DNA from: CAYVBE01 sp964572825
Lineage (GTDB): Bacteria; Planctomycetota; Brocadiia; SM23-32
DNA length: 64,000 bases
Direction of reading: 5' to 3'
Assembly: GCA_964572825.1 (NCBI GenBank)
Contig: CAZNGS010000009.1
Span: 1 to 64,000, forward strand
Below the pieces are notes generated by a model. It was given only the letters and a program-made list of their open reading frames with translations, made no database searches and was not told where the DNA came from. Below, in pieces: positions 43,661-52,745 of the stretch. A program made the position numbers and the translations under genes. Position 1 is the first letter of the stretch. Each line of letters starts with the position of its first letter.

Positions 43661-43974
43661 GCACTCTCCAATTCCTTTCAGGCACCCGCGCCGGCCGGAC
43701 ATTCAACTTCGATCCGTCCAGTGTACCCGTTGCTGCGCGGCGGGCAACTGCCGGCCGCGGCGGCCCGAACGCGTCCCGAACACGCTGGCCGGCCAGTTCC
43801 TTGAGATTACTGCGTCGTCGACCCACGAGTCCGTCGCCGGCCACCAGAACATTACGTTCCGCAATTGTCCGTCCCTGTACTGTTTTGGGGACACTCAAAA
43901 AGGGCACCGGGACGGTGACCCGGCAGATCACCGCCCCGGTTGACACGGTGGGGTTGATACCTGCCAACCCCGGC
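43661..43974. other. Intergenic region
   Basis: 314 bases between the PQQ-propeller start and the nrd unit's end. It contains a terminator for the nrd unit (43897-43923). No promoter for the propeller gene could be assigned and no further frame or RNA is visible. Confidence 0.4.
43897..43923 (-). terminator. Terminator of the nrdR-nrdD unit
   Basis: Read on the minus strand, CCGGG (43923-43919) and CCCGG (43911-43907) pair around a seven-base loop, and TGCCC then TTTTT (43901-43897) follow. The stem is short, but this is the only T-tract hairpin behind the glutaredoxin-like gene. Confidence 0.45.
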
Positions 43975-44247
43975 CTACGCCGTCAATCTCTGGCGAAGTT
44001 CGCTGCTGGGGGGGGCGTGGCCGTCCCAGCGGGCGACCACATGGTCGGTGTCCTTTTTGAGAAGAACGGAGGGGATATCGAACACGTCGAAGAAGTCCCC
44101 CTCGGCGGCCCCGTGCTCGGTCTCCATGTCCTGGAAGACCACGTCCACCCGGTCCTCCACCTCCCACTTGCTGAGGAAGTGGGAGAGCTTTCGCTTGGCG
44201 CTCTGGCAGAGTTTGCACTCCTGCTTGCCGTAGACTTCGATGATCAT
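43975..44247 (-). CDS. Glutaredoxin/NrdH-like protein
   Basis: A 90-residue thioredoxin-fold protein. GAGG lies seven bases before the ATG. The redox motif is C-K-L-C (Cys11, Cys14) on the first helix, followed by the usual cis-Pro segment FDIPSVLL. It is 37 bases after nrdD, so it is the probable electron donor for the anaerobic reductase, in the class of NrdD that uses a glutaredoxin-like protein instead of formate. That choice is an inference from context. Confidence 0.8.
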   Translation of the reverse strand: MIIEVYGKQECKLCQSAKRKLSHFLSKWEVEDRVDVVFQDMETEHGAAEGDFFDVFDIPSVLLKKDTDHVVARWDGHAPPSSELRQRLTA

Positions 44248-44284
44248 TTCTGCTACCTCGCGCTGACTGTGTTCCGTGTGTCGC

Positions 44285-46735
44285 TCACACCAGTGCGACG
44301 CTGTAGTTGCCCCGGTGGCGATCCTTCAGCTCGCCTATCTTGGACTTGTTCCAGTTGGGGATGCGGCTGAAGTAGCCCACCACGCGCGTCATGCCGTAGA
44401 CGTCCGGGCTGTGGCAGTGCCCGCAGGCCGGCTTGAGTCCGGGCGTGGAGCGATGGCATTGCCGGCAGATGGTGAACTCGGGGCTGATGGTGAGTTGGGC
44501 CGCCTGGGTGTTGCGATAGGTCTTCTCCACCAGGTTGTGGATGCTGGCGGCGGGCGGCCTTTCCTCGCCCACGAAGGCGTGAATGATGGCGCCGCTCTCG
44601 ATGGCCCTGTGGAATTTGCTCTGCAGGCGGATTCGGGTCAGCAGGTCCACCGGCGCATCGGCGCGCAGGTGGATGCTGTTGGTGTAGTAGGCGTCGTCGT
44701 CGTCGGTGTCGCCGCAGACCACCTTCTCCGCCTCGGGGAAACGCTGCAGGTCCACCTTGGCCAGGCGGCGCGCGGCGCTCTCTGCCGGGGATTCCTCCAG
44801 CGCCACCCGCATTCCCTGCTCTTCCCCCAGGGCTTTTGCCCGGAACTGCATGTGCCGCACCAGGTGGAGCCCTTCGCGCACGAGCTGCTCGTCCTCGTGC
44901 AGCTCCCGGCCGGTCAGGTAGAGCAGGGCCTCGTTCAGACCGATCAGCCCCACGATGTAGGTGGCCTTGTCCAGGTCCACGTAGGGCCGCCCGTCCGCCC
45001 CATCTTTGCCGATCTCCCACAGGGGTTGGCTGGGGCCGGTCATCAGGGAGCCGATGAACCGGCGCTTCTGCCGATGGGCCCGGATGACCAGGTCGATCAT
45101 CCGGTCCACCTCCCGGCGAAATGCCTCCATGTTGCCGGGCCCGGCCCGGTAGGCGGCCTGGGGCAGGTTGATGGTGACGTTCTGGAACCCGCAGAACCGC
45201 ATGCTCTCCGGGTGCTGGATCATGTAGTCGTCGCGGATGGTGGTGCGCAGCCGGCAGCAGGCGCTCAGGGTCACCTCATCGCGGTCGAAGATGAAGTAGG
45301 GCACGCCGTTCTCGCTGGCTATCTGGCAGGCGTATTCGAGTATCTCCCGCTGGGCGGGGTCGCTCAGGGTAGCATCGCTGATGTGCAGGTCGCACTTGGG
45401 GAACGCGAACACGTTGCCGTACTGGTCGCCGGCCCTCCAGACATCCAGCATGGCCTTGCAGAAGCGCTGGGCGGTCTTCTCGTAGTCACCGTAGGTGCGC
45501 CCGTCGTACTCGCCGCCCGGCCCGATGGCGGGAACGTCCTTGAGGTACTCGGGCACGCCGGTGTGGACGTTGAAGTCCAGGAACAGGGTCTGCCCGCCGC
45601 GGCTGAAGGCGTTCTGGGAGGAGCTGAATATCAGGTGCTGCGCCTCCTGCTCCATCTCCCCGTAGGACATACCCTCCACGTAGGGGGCGTAGAAGATGTT
45701 GATGTAGCCCACGCCCAGGGCTCCGGCGTAGTATGCCTGCATGGAGGCCAGAAAGGTGTTCAGGTGCCCCGTCAGCGTGCGCGCGTGGCGGGCCGGCGCG
45801 CTGGAGGTGTCCAGGTTCTGCAGGTTCAGGCCGTATTTCTTCAGGTATTCCAGGCTATGGCTGGAGCAGTAAACCCGCGTGGGATAGCCCAGGTCGTGCA
45901 GATGTATCTCGCCCAGCATGTGGGCCTCGGCCACCTCGTCGGAGAAGACCTCCTGCAGGGCGTACTGCTTGAGCGTGTGCTCGGCCACCGACAGGTTGAT
46001 GGCCTCCGGGTTGTTCTGGGCGATGTTGGCGTTTTCCTTGCTCTTGCTGCGCAGGAGCTGGTCCAGGTCGAACTTGGGCATTCCGACGACGGCCTGCTTT
46101 TTCAGCCGGGCGGTCAGGCCGCGTTCGAACAGCTCGTTGTCCACCAGTTCCCGGATCAGGCCGGTGGAGATGCGGGTGAGGCCGCTTTTCATCACGCGGC
46201 GCTCAACGGCGGAGGCGATCTCGCGGGCCACCCGCGGGGCCAGGTCGGCCTCGGTCTCCAGGGCCTGCGCGATCTTCCCCTTGTCCCACTCGGTCAGCCT
46301 GTCCTGGGTCTCGGTGTTGACCAGCAGCGCTATGTCGGTCGAGTTGCCGTTGCTGCGCACCGGCTTGCGCACCTGCAGGGACTGGCGGACGCGTGCCCGG
46401 CGGTCTCGATACAGAATATACGCCTTGGCCGTCCTGGCGTGGCCGGTCTCGATCAGCACTTTTTCCACGACGTCCTGGATCTCCTCGATGGTCGGCGGGA
46501 CGCCGTCGTAGTCCTTTTCCAGCAGGACGGTTACCATCGAGGCCAGCTCCTCGGCCAGGGCCCGGTCCTTCCCGCCGACGGCCTGCGCGGCCTTGAAGAT
46601 GGCGTTGGCTATCTTGGATTCATCGAAGGGCACGAGTCGGCCGTCCCGCTTTCTCACCTCTTTAATCCCGCGGGACGCGTCCCCCGTGTTTGCCAGATGT
46701 CCTTCCTCCTGTGCGGCGTCCGTCTCAACGGCCAT
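44285..46735 (-). CDS. nrdD: Anaerobic ribonucleoside-triphosphate reductase
   Basis: An 816-residue class III reductase. ATG 46735 is preferred to a frame start 25 codons upstream, because GGGAGGG lies before it and the upstream start would overlap nrdR. Residues about 20-115 form an ATP cone (VRKRDGRLVPFDESKIANAI), with a second cone-like segment near 125-215. The barrel includes VTLSACCRLRTT near the catalytic cysteine and NVTINLPQAAYRAG. The zinc site has Cys757, 760, 771 and 774, and the glycyl radical is Gly787 in TRVVGYFSR. It reduces NTPs to dNTPs without oxygen. Confidence 0.96.
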   Translation of the reverse strand: MAVETDAAQEEGHLANTGDASRGIKEVRKRDGRLVPFDESKIANAIFKAAQAVGGKDRALAEELASMVTVLLEKDYDGVPPTIEEIQDVVEKVLIETGHARTAKAYILYRDRRARVRQSLQVRKPVRSNGNSTDIALLVNTETQDRLTEWDKGKIAQALETEADLAPRVAREIASAVERRVMKSGLTRISTGLIRELVDNELFERGLTARLKKQAVVGMPKFDLDQLLRSKSKENANIAQNNPEAINLSVAEHTLKQYALQEVFSDEVAEAHMLGEIHLHDLGYPTRVYCSSHSLEYLKKYGLNLQNLDTSSAPARHARTLTGHLNTFLASMQAYYAGALGVGYINIFYAPYVEGMSYGEMEQEAQHLIFSSSQNAFSRGGQTLFLDFNVHTGVPEYLKDVPAIGPGGEYDGRTYGDYEKTAQRFCKAMLDVWRAGDQYGNVFAFPKCDLHISDATLSDPAQREILEYACQIASENGVPYFIFDRDEVTLSACCRLRTTIRDDYMIQHPESMRFCGFQNVTINLPQAAYRAGPGNMEAFRREVDRMIDLVIRAHRQKRRFIGSLMTGPSQPLWEIGKDGADGRPYVDLDKATYIVGLIGLNEALLYLTGRELHEDEQLVREGLHLVRHMQFRAKALGEEQGMRVALEESPAESAARRLAKVDLQRFPEAEKVVCGDTDDDDAYYTNSIHLRADAPVDLLTRIRLQSKFHRAIESGAIIHAFVGEERPPAASIHNLVEKTYRNTQAAQLTISPEFTICRQCHRSTPGLKPACGHCHSPDVYGMTRVVGYFSRIPNWNKSKIGELKDRHRGNYSVALV

Positions 46736-46763
46736 TTTGGCCCTCCCGGTGGTCTCAGACGCG

Positions 46764-47267
46764 TCAATCCCTGTGGCGTGAACTGGTTTCTTCCGGCGCG
46801 GTCCCGTCATCGGCGGCGTCCCGCAACACCGTGCCCGCCTCTTCCACGAAGTCGCTGACGTCCTTGAATTCCTGATAGACGGAGGCGAAGCGGATGTACG
46901 CCACCTGGTCGAGCTCGCGCAGCCTGGTCATCACGAGCTGCCCGATCTTCCGGCTTGGCACTTCGCCCTCGTAGTGGCGGTGCAACTCCCGCTCGACGTC
47001 CTCGGCCAGCGCCCTGATGCGCTCGGCGGGGATGGGACGCTTGTAACATGCCTTGTTCAGGCCGGAGATGATTTTCTTCAGGCTGAAGTCCTCGCGGCCC
47101 CCGTCTTTCTTGATCACCCGCAGGACGCTCTCTTCGATGCGCTCGTAAGTGGTGTAGCGGCGGCCGCAGGCGTTGCATTCCCGGCGGCGCTTCACGTAGG
47201 TCCCGTCGGCACTGGGGCGGGAGTTGACGACCCGATCATCGTCCTTCTTGCAGTACGGGCACTGCAC
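46764..47267 (-). CDS. nrdR: NrdR transcriptional repressor
   Basis: A 167-residue protein starting with GTG 47267. An N-terminal zinc ribbon (MQCPYCKKDDDRVV ... CNACGRRYTTYE) and an ATP-cone domain (LRVIKKDGGREDFSLKKIISGL) match NrdR. It senses dATP/ATP and represses ribonucleotide reductase genes. It lies immediately upstream of nrdD on the same strand (28-base gap), so it probably controls its own operon. Note that nrdR is elsewhere usually linked to class I/II genes. Confidence 0.95.
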   Translation of the reverse strand: MQCPYCKKDDDRVVNSRPSADGTYVKRRRECNACGRRYTTYERIEESVLRVIKKDGGREDFSLKKIISGLNKACYKRPIPAERIRALAEDVERELHRHYEGEVPSRKIGQLVMTRLRELDQVAYIRFASVYQEFKDVSDFVEEAGTVLRDAADDGTAPEETSSRHRD

Positions 47268-47692
47268 CTGTCAAACCCCTCTCAACGGCCCGAAATGCGG
47301 CCCTCAGGCCGCACGGAGAGTATCGAGCGAAAGAACCAGGCATGCCATATCTTGAACACCGGGATATCTTACACTCCAAGATGTGGTAAGTCAAGCCCTA
47401 TTTTTGCTTTTCCGAAGATTTTTGTTTGGACGGCGTTAGAGCGGCTTCCCGTGCGGCCAACGGGCCTGGCCTAAACGGTTGCGAAGGACTCCGTTATGCC
47501 CCGGCCCGGGGGGCGCCGATCGTCCGGGCGCGCGAACGATTTTCAGTCCGCCCGGGGCCGGTTCTCGACCGAGAAAAAGGAATCAGCCCCCCGCCGAACG
47601 CACCGACGACGGTTGCAGCCGGGGCTCGCCCCGGCGACAATAGTGGCAGAGGCGCCCCCGGGGCGGTCAGGCACGGGAAAGGAGACCGATTC
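47268..47692. other. Divergent intergenic region between nrdR and cysE
   Basis: 425 bases. The left part has a strong minus-strand promoter and a possible NrdR box. The right part, with an AT-rich patch near 47395-47425, has no clear promoter for cysE. An upstream extension of the cysE frame is open but has no ribosome binding site and low-complexity composition. Confidence 0.4.
47366..47394 (-). promoter_or_regulatory. Sigma-70 promoter of the nrdR-nrdD unit
   Basis: TTGACT (47394-47389) and TAAGAT (47371-47366) are exactly 17 bases apart on the minus strand. Transcription starts near 47359, about 92 bases before the GTG of nrdR. A sequence resembling an NrdR box (core CAAGATATGG, 47354-47345) overlaps the expected start site. 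Confidence 0.65.
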
Positions 47693-48664
47693 ATGGAACA
47701 GCATGGCAGCCGGGGCCCGAGGACCGGGCCGGGGGGAGACTTCGACCCGTTCTTCCCCTGCAAGGACAACCTGCCCGGCGTGGTGGACCGGTTGCTTCAG
47801 CAGCTCGACGAACGGGAGACCGTGCAGCACGTCTGCCGCTATCCCCTGCCGAGTGAGAAGACCGTCATCCGCATCCTCAATCTTCTGGCCGAGGCGCTGT
47901 TCCCGGGCTACTTCAGCCAGAAGGGGCTGAGCCGGGCGAACCTCGCCTTCCACATCGGGGAGACCATCGGCAACGCTTACGACCTGCTGGCCAACGAGAT
48001 CACCCGCTGCACCCTGCACGCCCGGCACGACTCGGCTCGGTCCGAGCATGTCGAGTGCCAGCGGGAGGGGGAACGGCAGGCCTTCGCGCTCCTTGAGAAA
48101 CTCCCCGACCTGCTCGACATCCTGGACGACGACGTGCGTGCCGCCTACGAGGGCGACCCCGCCGCCACGGGCTACGACGAGGCCATCTTCTGCTACCCTG
48201 GTTTCCGCGCGGTCATGATCTACCGCATCGCGCACGAGCTGCACGCACGGGGCGTGCAGTGGCTCCCCCGCATCATGACCGAATACGCCCACCGCCTCAC
48301 GGGCATCGACATCCATCCCGGCGCGGCGATCGGCCGCCGCTTCTTCATCGACCACGGCACCGGGGTGGTCATCGGGGAGACCAGCGAGATCGGCGACAAC
48401 GTGCGCATGTACCAGGGCGTGACGCTTGGGGGTTACCGCTTCAAGACCGACGAGGAGGGCAACCTGCTGCGCGGCTACAAGCGGCATCCCACCATCGAGG
48501 ACGACGTGATCATCTACGCCAACGCCAGCATCCTGGGCCCCATCACGGTGGGCGCCGGCTCGGTCATCGGGGCCAATGTCTTCCTCACGCACTCGGTGGA
48601 CGCGGGCACCCGGGTGAGCATCGAGAAGCCCGCGCACCGCATCCGCCGGCGCGAGAGCGAGTAA
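47693..48664 (+). CDS. cysE: Serine O-acetyltransferase
   Basis: A 323-residue acetyltransferase. ATG 47693 follows AAAGGAG. An N-terminal helical domain (about 1-170) precedes a left-handed beta-helix of hexapeptide repeats. Landmarks are YRIAHELHARGVQWLPRIM, GIDIHPGAAIGRRFFIDHGT, GVVIGETSEIGDNV, VTLGG and PTIEDDVIIYANASILGP. Together they match SAT/CysE (EpsC-like) enzymes. It acetylates serine with acetyl-CoA as the first step of cysteine synthesis. The N-terminal domain is longer than in E. coli. No cysK is adjacent. Confidence 0.95.
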   Translation: MEQHGSRGPRTGPGGDFDPFFPCKDNLPGVVDRLLQQLDERETVQHVCRYPLPSEKTVIRILNLLAEALFPGYFSQKGLSRANLAFHIGETIGNAYDLLANEITRCTLHARHDSARSEHVECQREGERQAFALLEKLPDLLDILDDDVRAAYEGDPAATGYDEAIFCYPGFRAVMIYRIAHELHARGVQWLPRIMTEYAHRLTGIDIHPGAAIGRRFFIDHGTGVVIGETSEIGDNVRMYQGVTLGGYRFKTDEEGNLLRGYKRHPTIEDDVIIYANASILGPITVGAGSVIGANVFLTHSVDAGTRVSIEKPAHRIRRRESE

Positions 48665-48789
48665 GCCGTCAGCCCGGGGGCCATTCGACTGTCGGGTTTT
48701 CGTTGTCGTTCTCGGGTTGCGGCTGCGCAGGCGCGGTTTCGGCCCGGATGGTTCGAGCGCGGGCGCGCGGAGCGAAGGGACGGGGGTGC

Positions 48790-50115
48790 TCAGGACCCCT
48801 CCTGGTCTCTGCGGATGCGTTCGCCCCAGAGCTGCTCCCGCCGGGAGAGGTCCGCCGGTTCGCCTCCCCGCCGGAAGGTGGCCGTGTGACCGGCGGCGAT
48901 GTGCCTGGTGACGTCGCCCGTTTTGGCCGAGACTTCTCCCTCGAAAACGGACACGGTCACCACGTCCGGCGTGGAGGCGATGAGCTCCGCCCGGGCCGAG
49001 CGAACGATGACGGTCACCGGCGTGGTGTTCACCTGGATGGACTTCTTGCCCCCGGGGTTCACCACCAGGGCCTCACCCTCATGCAGGCTGACCATCTCCG
49101 GGCCGTGCGCGGTCATGCGCCCGCCGCCCGCAAGGTACACCATCCGTCCGGCGCCGCCGGCCAGCTTCAGGCGGGCCACCGCGCCCTCCGGGACGCGGCA
49201 GACGACGTCCTGCCGCAGCTTCGTCGAATTCCCCCGCTCCACAAGCGCCGTCCCGGAGTTGACCTGGCCCTGCAGGGCCGTCACGGTGGCCACGGGGCGC
49301 AGGTTGGACCAGGTCACCATGGCCACGATGACCACCGCCACGGCACCGGAGAAACGCAGAAACGAAAACAGAGTCTCCCGCCCGGGGGCCGCCAGCAGGA
49401 CGCCCAGGTCATAGAGCACGATGAGGGTGACGGCCATCATGACCTGGGTCAGGGGGTCGGGGGGGGTCAGGAAGGCCCCCACCACGAAGGCCCCCAGGAT
49501 GACGCCCTTGCGGATGGTGCGCAGGCTCTTGATGCTGACAATCTTCCACTTCAGCAAATGGTAAATGACCACGGGGGTCTGGAAGGCCAGGCCCATGGCG
49601 AAGACCATCAGGAAGAGCAGGGACAGGTAGGGACCGATCATCAGCACCGGCTCCAGCCCGGCGCCGGAGAGCCGGAGCAGGTAGCGGAAGGCGAAGGGGA
49701 CGAAGAAGAAATACGCGAACGATACCCCCGCCAGGAAGCACGCGGCACAGGCCATGCCCAGCACGAGCATCTTCCGCCGCTCCCCCGGGAACAGGCCCGG
49801 CGAGACGAACGCCCACACCTGGTAGATGATGAACGGGGCGCAGACAATCAGCGCAACAACCGCGCAGGCGATCAACTGCGCCCAGAGGGGCTCGAAGTAC
49901 TTGCTGAACTTCAGGGTGGTGTCCAGCTCCAGCGCCCTGGTCGCCTGGACGTGGGGGTACTTGAGGACCTCGATAACCTCCTGCCGCACGATCAGCAACG
50001 CCACGGCCACGACCGCGAAGGCGACGATGCACAGGATGATGCGTCGGCGCAGCTCCTCAAGGTGCTCCCCCAGGCTCATGACGGCGCCGAACTGCTCCTG
50101 CTGGTCCGTGGCCAC
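48790..50115 (-). CDS. tatC: TatC fused to a periplasmic FecR-like domain
   Basis: A 441-residue protein starting with GTG 50115 behind GGAG. Residues 1-245 are a standard six-helix TatC: MSLGEHLEELRRRI at the N-terminus and the conserved VWAFVSPGLFPGERR with its Glu. A seventh hydrophobic helix (about 252-269, LRFSGAVAVVIVAMVTW) follows, then a beta-rich FecR-like domain (about 275-441; VTALQGQV, MVSLHEGEALVVNPGG, VSVFEGEVSAKTG, IAAGHTATFRRGG). Because TatC ends in the cytoplasm, one extra helix would place the FecR-like domain in the periplasm. TatC builds the twin-arginine export channel with TatA/TatB, which are not in this window. The gene is downstream of rpoN on the same strand. Confidence 0.9.
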   Translation of the reverse strand: MATDQQEQFGAVMSLGEHLEELRRRIILCIVAFAVVAVALLIVRQEVIEVLKYPHVQATRALELDTTLKFSKYFEPLWAQLIACAVVALIVCAPFIIYQVWAFVSPGLFPGERRKMLVLGMACAACFLAGVSFAYFFFVPFAFRYLLRLSGAGLEPVLMIGPYLSLLFLMVFAMGLAFQTPVVIYHLLKWKIVSIKSLRTIRKGVILGAFVVGAFLTPPDPLTQVMMAVTLIVLYDLGVLLAAPGRETLFSFLRFSGAVAVVIVAMVTWSNLRPVATVTALQGQVNSGTALVERGNSTKLRQDVVCRVPEGAVARLKLAGGAGRMVYLAGGGRMTAHGPEMVSLHEGEALVVNPGGKKSIQVNTTPVTVIVRSARAELIASTPDVVTVSVFEGEVSAKTGDVTRHIAAGHTATFRRGGEPADLSRREQLWGERIRRDQEGS

Positions 50116-50167
50116 GCTTCAGGCTCCGAAGTGGTCGTCGAAAAGGAGAAAACCGGGTGAAGGATGC

Positions 50168-50195
50168 ATTATACAGGCCCCGCGCGAAGGGCCAA
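50168..50195 (-). promoter_or_regulatory. Sigma-70 promoter of tatC
   Basis: TTGGCC (50195-50190), a 16-base spacer and a perfect TATAAT (50173-50168) read toward tatC, with a leader near 46 bases. It lies downstream of the rpoN stop, so tatC can be expressed independently. Confidence 0.6.
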
Positions 50196-50228
50196 AGGAG
50201 ATGACGCTACGGGGCCGGGGCCGGCGGA

Positions 50229-51686
50229 TCAATACTCTTTGCGCTGGCGCGAGGACGGTATCTCCAGGATCTTGCGATACTTGGAGACGGTCCGCCGTGC
50301 GATGTCGATGCCCTGCTTGCCGAGTTCGGCGGCGAGTTGCTCGTCGGACAGGGGGTCGCTCTTATCCTCGTTCTCGATAACGTGCAGGAGTTTCTGCCGG
50401 ACGACCTCCCAGGACTCCATCTCCCCGTCGTCCTTCTCCAAACCGCCGGTGAAGAAATGCTTCAGCGCGAAGATGCCCTGAGGGGTCTGAACGTATTTGT
50501 CCGCGATGGCCCGGCTGACCGTGGAGATGTGGACGCCGACCTTGTCGGCGATCTCCTGCATCTTCAGCGGCTTCAGGTGCATGGGGCCCTTTTCGAAGAA
50601 CTCCCGCTGTTCGTCGACGATGGCGCTGGCGATGTTGTAGATGGTGCTGCGTCGCTGCTGGATGGCGTCCAGAAGCCACTTGGCGCTCTGGAGTTTCTCC
50701 TTCAGGTATTCCCGGGTTTTCTCGTCCAGGTCTTCCTGCTGGAGGCGGCGGGCATAGTAGCCACAGATGCGCAGGGGAGGCAGGGCTTCCTCCTCCAGCA
50801 CGACCCGGAACTCTCCCTCCACCAGCTCCACGCGCAGATCGGGCATGACGTGAGGGGCGGCTTCCTCGGCGAACAGGGCGCCAGGGATGGGGTTGAGCCT
50901 GGCGATCTTCTCGACCGCCTCCTTGAGCTGTTCGATGGAGCAGTTCATCGCCTTCGCCACGCGGGGATAGCGGTTCTTGGCAATGTCCTCGAAATGCCGC
51001 TCCACGAGTCGTGTCAGGAACTGGTAATCGGGGGCACGGTCATCGAGCTGGATGACCAGGCATTCCTGGATGTCGCGGGCGCCGACGCCGGGCGGCTCCA
51101 GCCTCTGCACGACGCGCAGCGCCTCCTCGGCCTGCTCTACGCTGTAGTCCCCTTCGGCGGACTGGACGATCTCCTCCAGGGAGCCGTCCAGGTATCCCCG
51201 CCAGTCCAGATTGGCGACGATATGCTCGCACAGGGCGCGCAGCGCGTCGTCCAGCTCCACGTAGGCCAGTTGCCGGAGCAGGTGTTCCTCCAGCGATATT
51301 CCGGGGGCGGGGGAGTTTTCCAGGGCCGCCAGCTTGGGATCTTTCTCGCCGTCGGAGGAGGAAGACCTGCGCGGCCCGTAGGTGTCGTATTCCCCCGGCT
51401 GGATCAGGTCTTCCAGCGCGTCGTAATCCTCGTTCTCCAGCGGTTCTTCTTCGGGTTCCTCTTCGGCCGTTTCAGCGGCAGGCTCTTCTGCCGCCGCTTC
51501 CGGACCCTCCTGGGTCTGCTCCTGTTCGGTGCTGATTTCCAGCAGCGGATTCTCCAGCAGTTCCTGGTCGATGCGCCCCCTCAACTCCATCAGCGGGAGC
51601 TGGAGTATCTCGATGGATTGGATAATCTGAGGCGCCAGCTTGAGGCGCATCTCCTGGCGCGCTTGCAGGCTGGCTTCCAGTCTCAT
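50229..51686 (-). CDS. rpoN: RNA polymerase sigma-54 factor
   Basis: A 485-residue RpoN. ATG 51686 gives the family-typical start (RLEASLQARQEMRLKLAPQ, a Gln-rich region I). An acidic region II (about 55-95) is followed by the core-binding and helix-turn-helix domains. The RpoN box near the C-terminus reads ARRTVSKYRK (463-472), close to the consensus ARRTVAKYRE. It recruits RNA polymerase to GG-N10-GC promoters and needs AAA+ activators, two of which are encoded at 23517-26759. It starts 13 bases after recR ends. Confidence 0.97.
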   Translation of the reverse strand: MRLEASLQARQEMRLKLAPQIIQSIEILQLPLMELRGRIDQELLENPLLEISTEQEQTQEGPEAAAEEPAAETAEEEPEEEPLENEDYDALEDLIQPGEYDTYGPRRSSSSDGEKDPKLAALENSPAPGISLEEHLLRQLAYVELDDALRALCEHIVANLDWRGYLDGSLEEIVQSAEGDYSVEQAEEALRVVQRLEPPGVGARDIQECLVIQLDDRAPDYQFLTRLVERHFEDIAKNRYPRVAKAMNCSIEQLKEAVEKIARLNPIPGALFAEEAAPHVMPDLRVELVEGEFRVVLEEEALPPLRICGYYARRLQQEDLDEKTREYLKEKLQSAKWLLDAIQQRRSTIYNIASAIVDEQREFFEKGPMHLKPLKMQEIADKVGVHISTVSRAIADKYVQTPQGIFALKHFFTGGLEKDDGEMESWEVVRQKLLHVIENEDKSDPLSDEQLAAELGKQGIDIARRTVSKYRKILEIPSSRQRKEY

Positions 51687-51699
51687 GTAACTCACCCGC

Positions 51700-52323
51700 T
51701 CACTTCTGAAGTTCGCTCGATTCACCCATCTCCTGCCGCCCCGCCAGGGCCTCGCCCAGCACGGCGGAGTTGGCGTAGTCGAGCTGGCTGCCCGCCGGGA
51801 TGCCCCTGGCCAGGCGGGTCACCTTCACCGGCAGGTCGGCCAGCGCCTCGCGCACGTACAGCACGGTGGCTTCGCCCTCCATGTCGGCGTTGCATGCCAG
51901 GATTAGCTCTTCCACGCCTCCGGCGGCCACGCGCTCCACCAGGCTGTCCACGGTCAGGTCGTCGGGCTCCATGCCCTCCAGGGGGGCCAGGCGACCGCAG
52001 AGCACGTGGTAGAGGCCGCGGTAATCGGTCTGCTCCATCGCCACCACGTCCTTCGATTCCTCCACCACGCAGATCGTGGACCGGTCTCGCCGGGGGTCGC
52101 CGCAGATGGCGCAGGGATCGCTCTCGGAGAAGTGGTGGCAGGTCGAACACTGCGTGACCCTGTCCTTGACCTCGCGGATGGCGTCGGCCAGCGCCAGCGC
52201 CTCGTCGCGGGGCAGACGCAACACGTGATAGGCCAGCCGCTCGGCGGTCTTCTCCCCGACGCCGGGCATGTGCCCGAGCAACTCCATGAGTCGCTCCAGC
52301 GATTCGGTGTAACCTCTGGCCAC
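51700..52323 (-). CDS. recR: Recombination protein RecR
   Basis: A 207-residue protein starting at GTG 52323 behind GGGAGG. Landmarks are the helix-hairpin-helix HMPGVGEKTAERLAYH, a four-cysteine zinc site (CSTCHHFSESDPCAIC) and a Toprim domain with ICVVEESKDVVAMEQT and ILACNADMEGEATVLY. It acts with RecF and RecO to load RecA on gapped DNA. It sits in the widely conserved order dnaX, ybaB, recR. Confidence 0.97.
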   Translation of the reverse strand: MARGYTESLERLMELLGHMPGVGEKTAERLAYHVLRLPRDEALALADAIREVKDRVTQCSTCHHFSESDPCAICGDPRRDRSTICVVEESKDVVAMEQTDYRGLYHVLCGRLAPLEGMEPDDLTVDSLVERVAAGGVEELILACNADMEGEATVLYVREALADLPVKVTRLARGIPAGSQLDYANSAVLGEALAGRQEMGESSELQK

Positions 52324-52390
52324 CGTCCTTTGCCTCCCACGACGAACCGGTGTCGATATACTATCCGATGTGCCACCCGTTCGCAATACG

Positions 52391-52741
52391 TCAGAGCAGA
52401 TTGCCCAGCCCCGGGATGTTGAGCCCGCCGGTCACTTTGGCGCGCTCGGATTCTTCCAGCTCCCTGGACTTTTTCAGGCCCTGGCGGATGGCCGCCAGGA
52501 TCATCTCCTGCAGGAACTCCGGACCCTCCTCCTCCAGGACGACCGGGTCGATGCGCACGTCCAGCGGCTCCTGCAGACCGTTGAACAGCACCTTCACCAT
52601 GCCTCCGCCGGCGCTGCCCTCGACGGCGCGTTCCCGCAGGTCCTCCTCGACCTCGCTCATGCGTCTCTGGATGTCCTTGATCTGTTTCTGGGCCTGTTTC
52701 ATGAGGCCGCCGAAGTCCTTCATGCCTCCAAAACCTCTCAT
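52391..52741 (-). CDS. ybaB: YbaB/EbfC nucleoid-associated protein
   Basis: A 116-residue protein starting at ATG 52741 behind AGGAG. It has the coiled N-terminal helix (LMKQAQKQIKDIQRRMSEVEEDL) and VEGSAGGGMVKVLFNGLQEPLDVRIDP of the family. It binds DNA as a dimer. It sits four bases after dnaX and 67 bases before recR. Confidence 0.95.
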   Translation of the reverse strand: MRGFGGMKDFGGLMKQAQKQIKDIQRRMSEVEEDLRERAVEGSAGGGMVKVLFNGLQEPLDVRIDPVVLEEEGPEFLQEMILAAIRQGLKKSRELEESERAKVTGGLNIPGLGNLL

Positions 52742-52745
52742 AATC

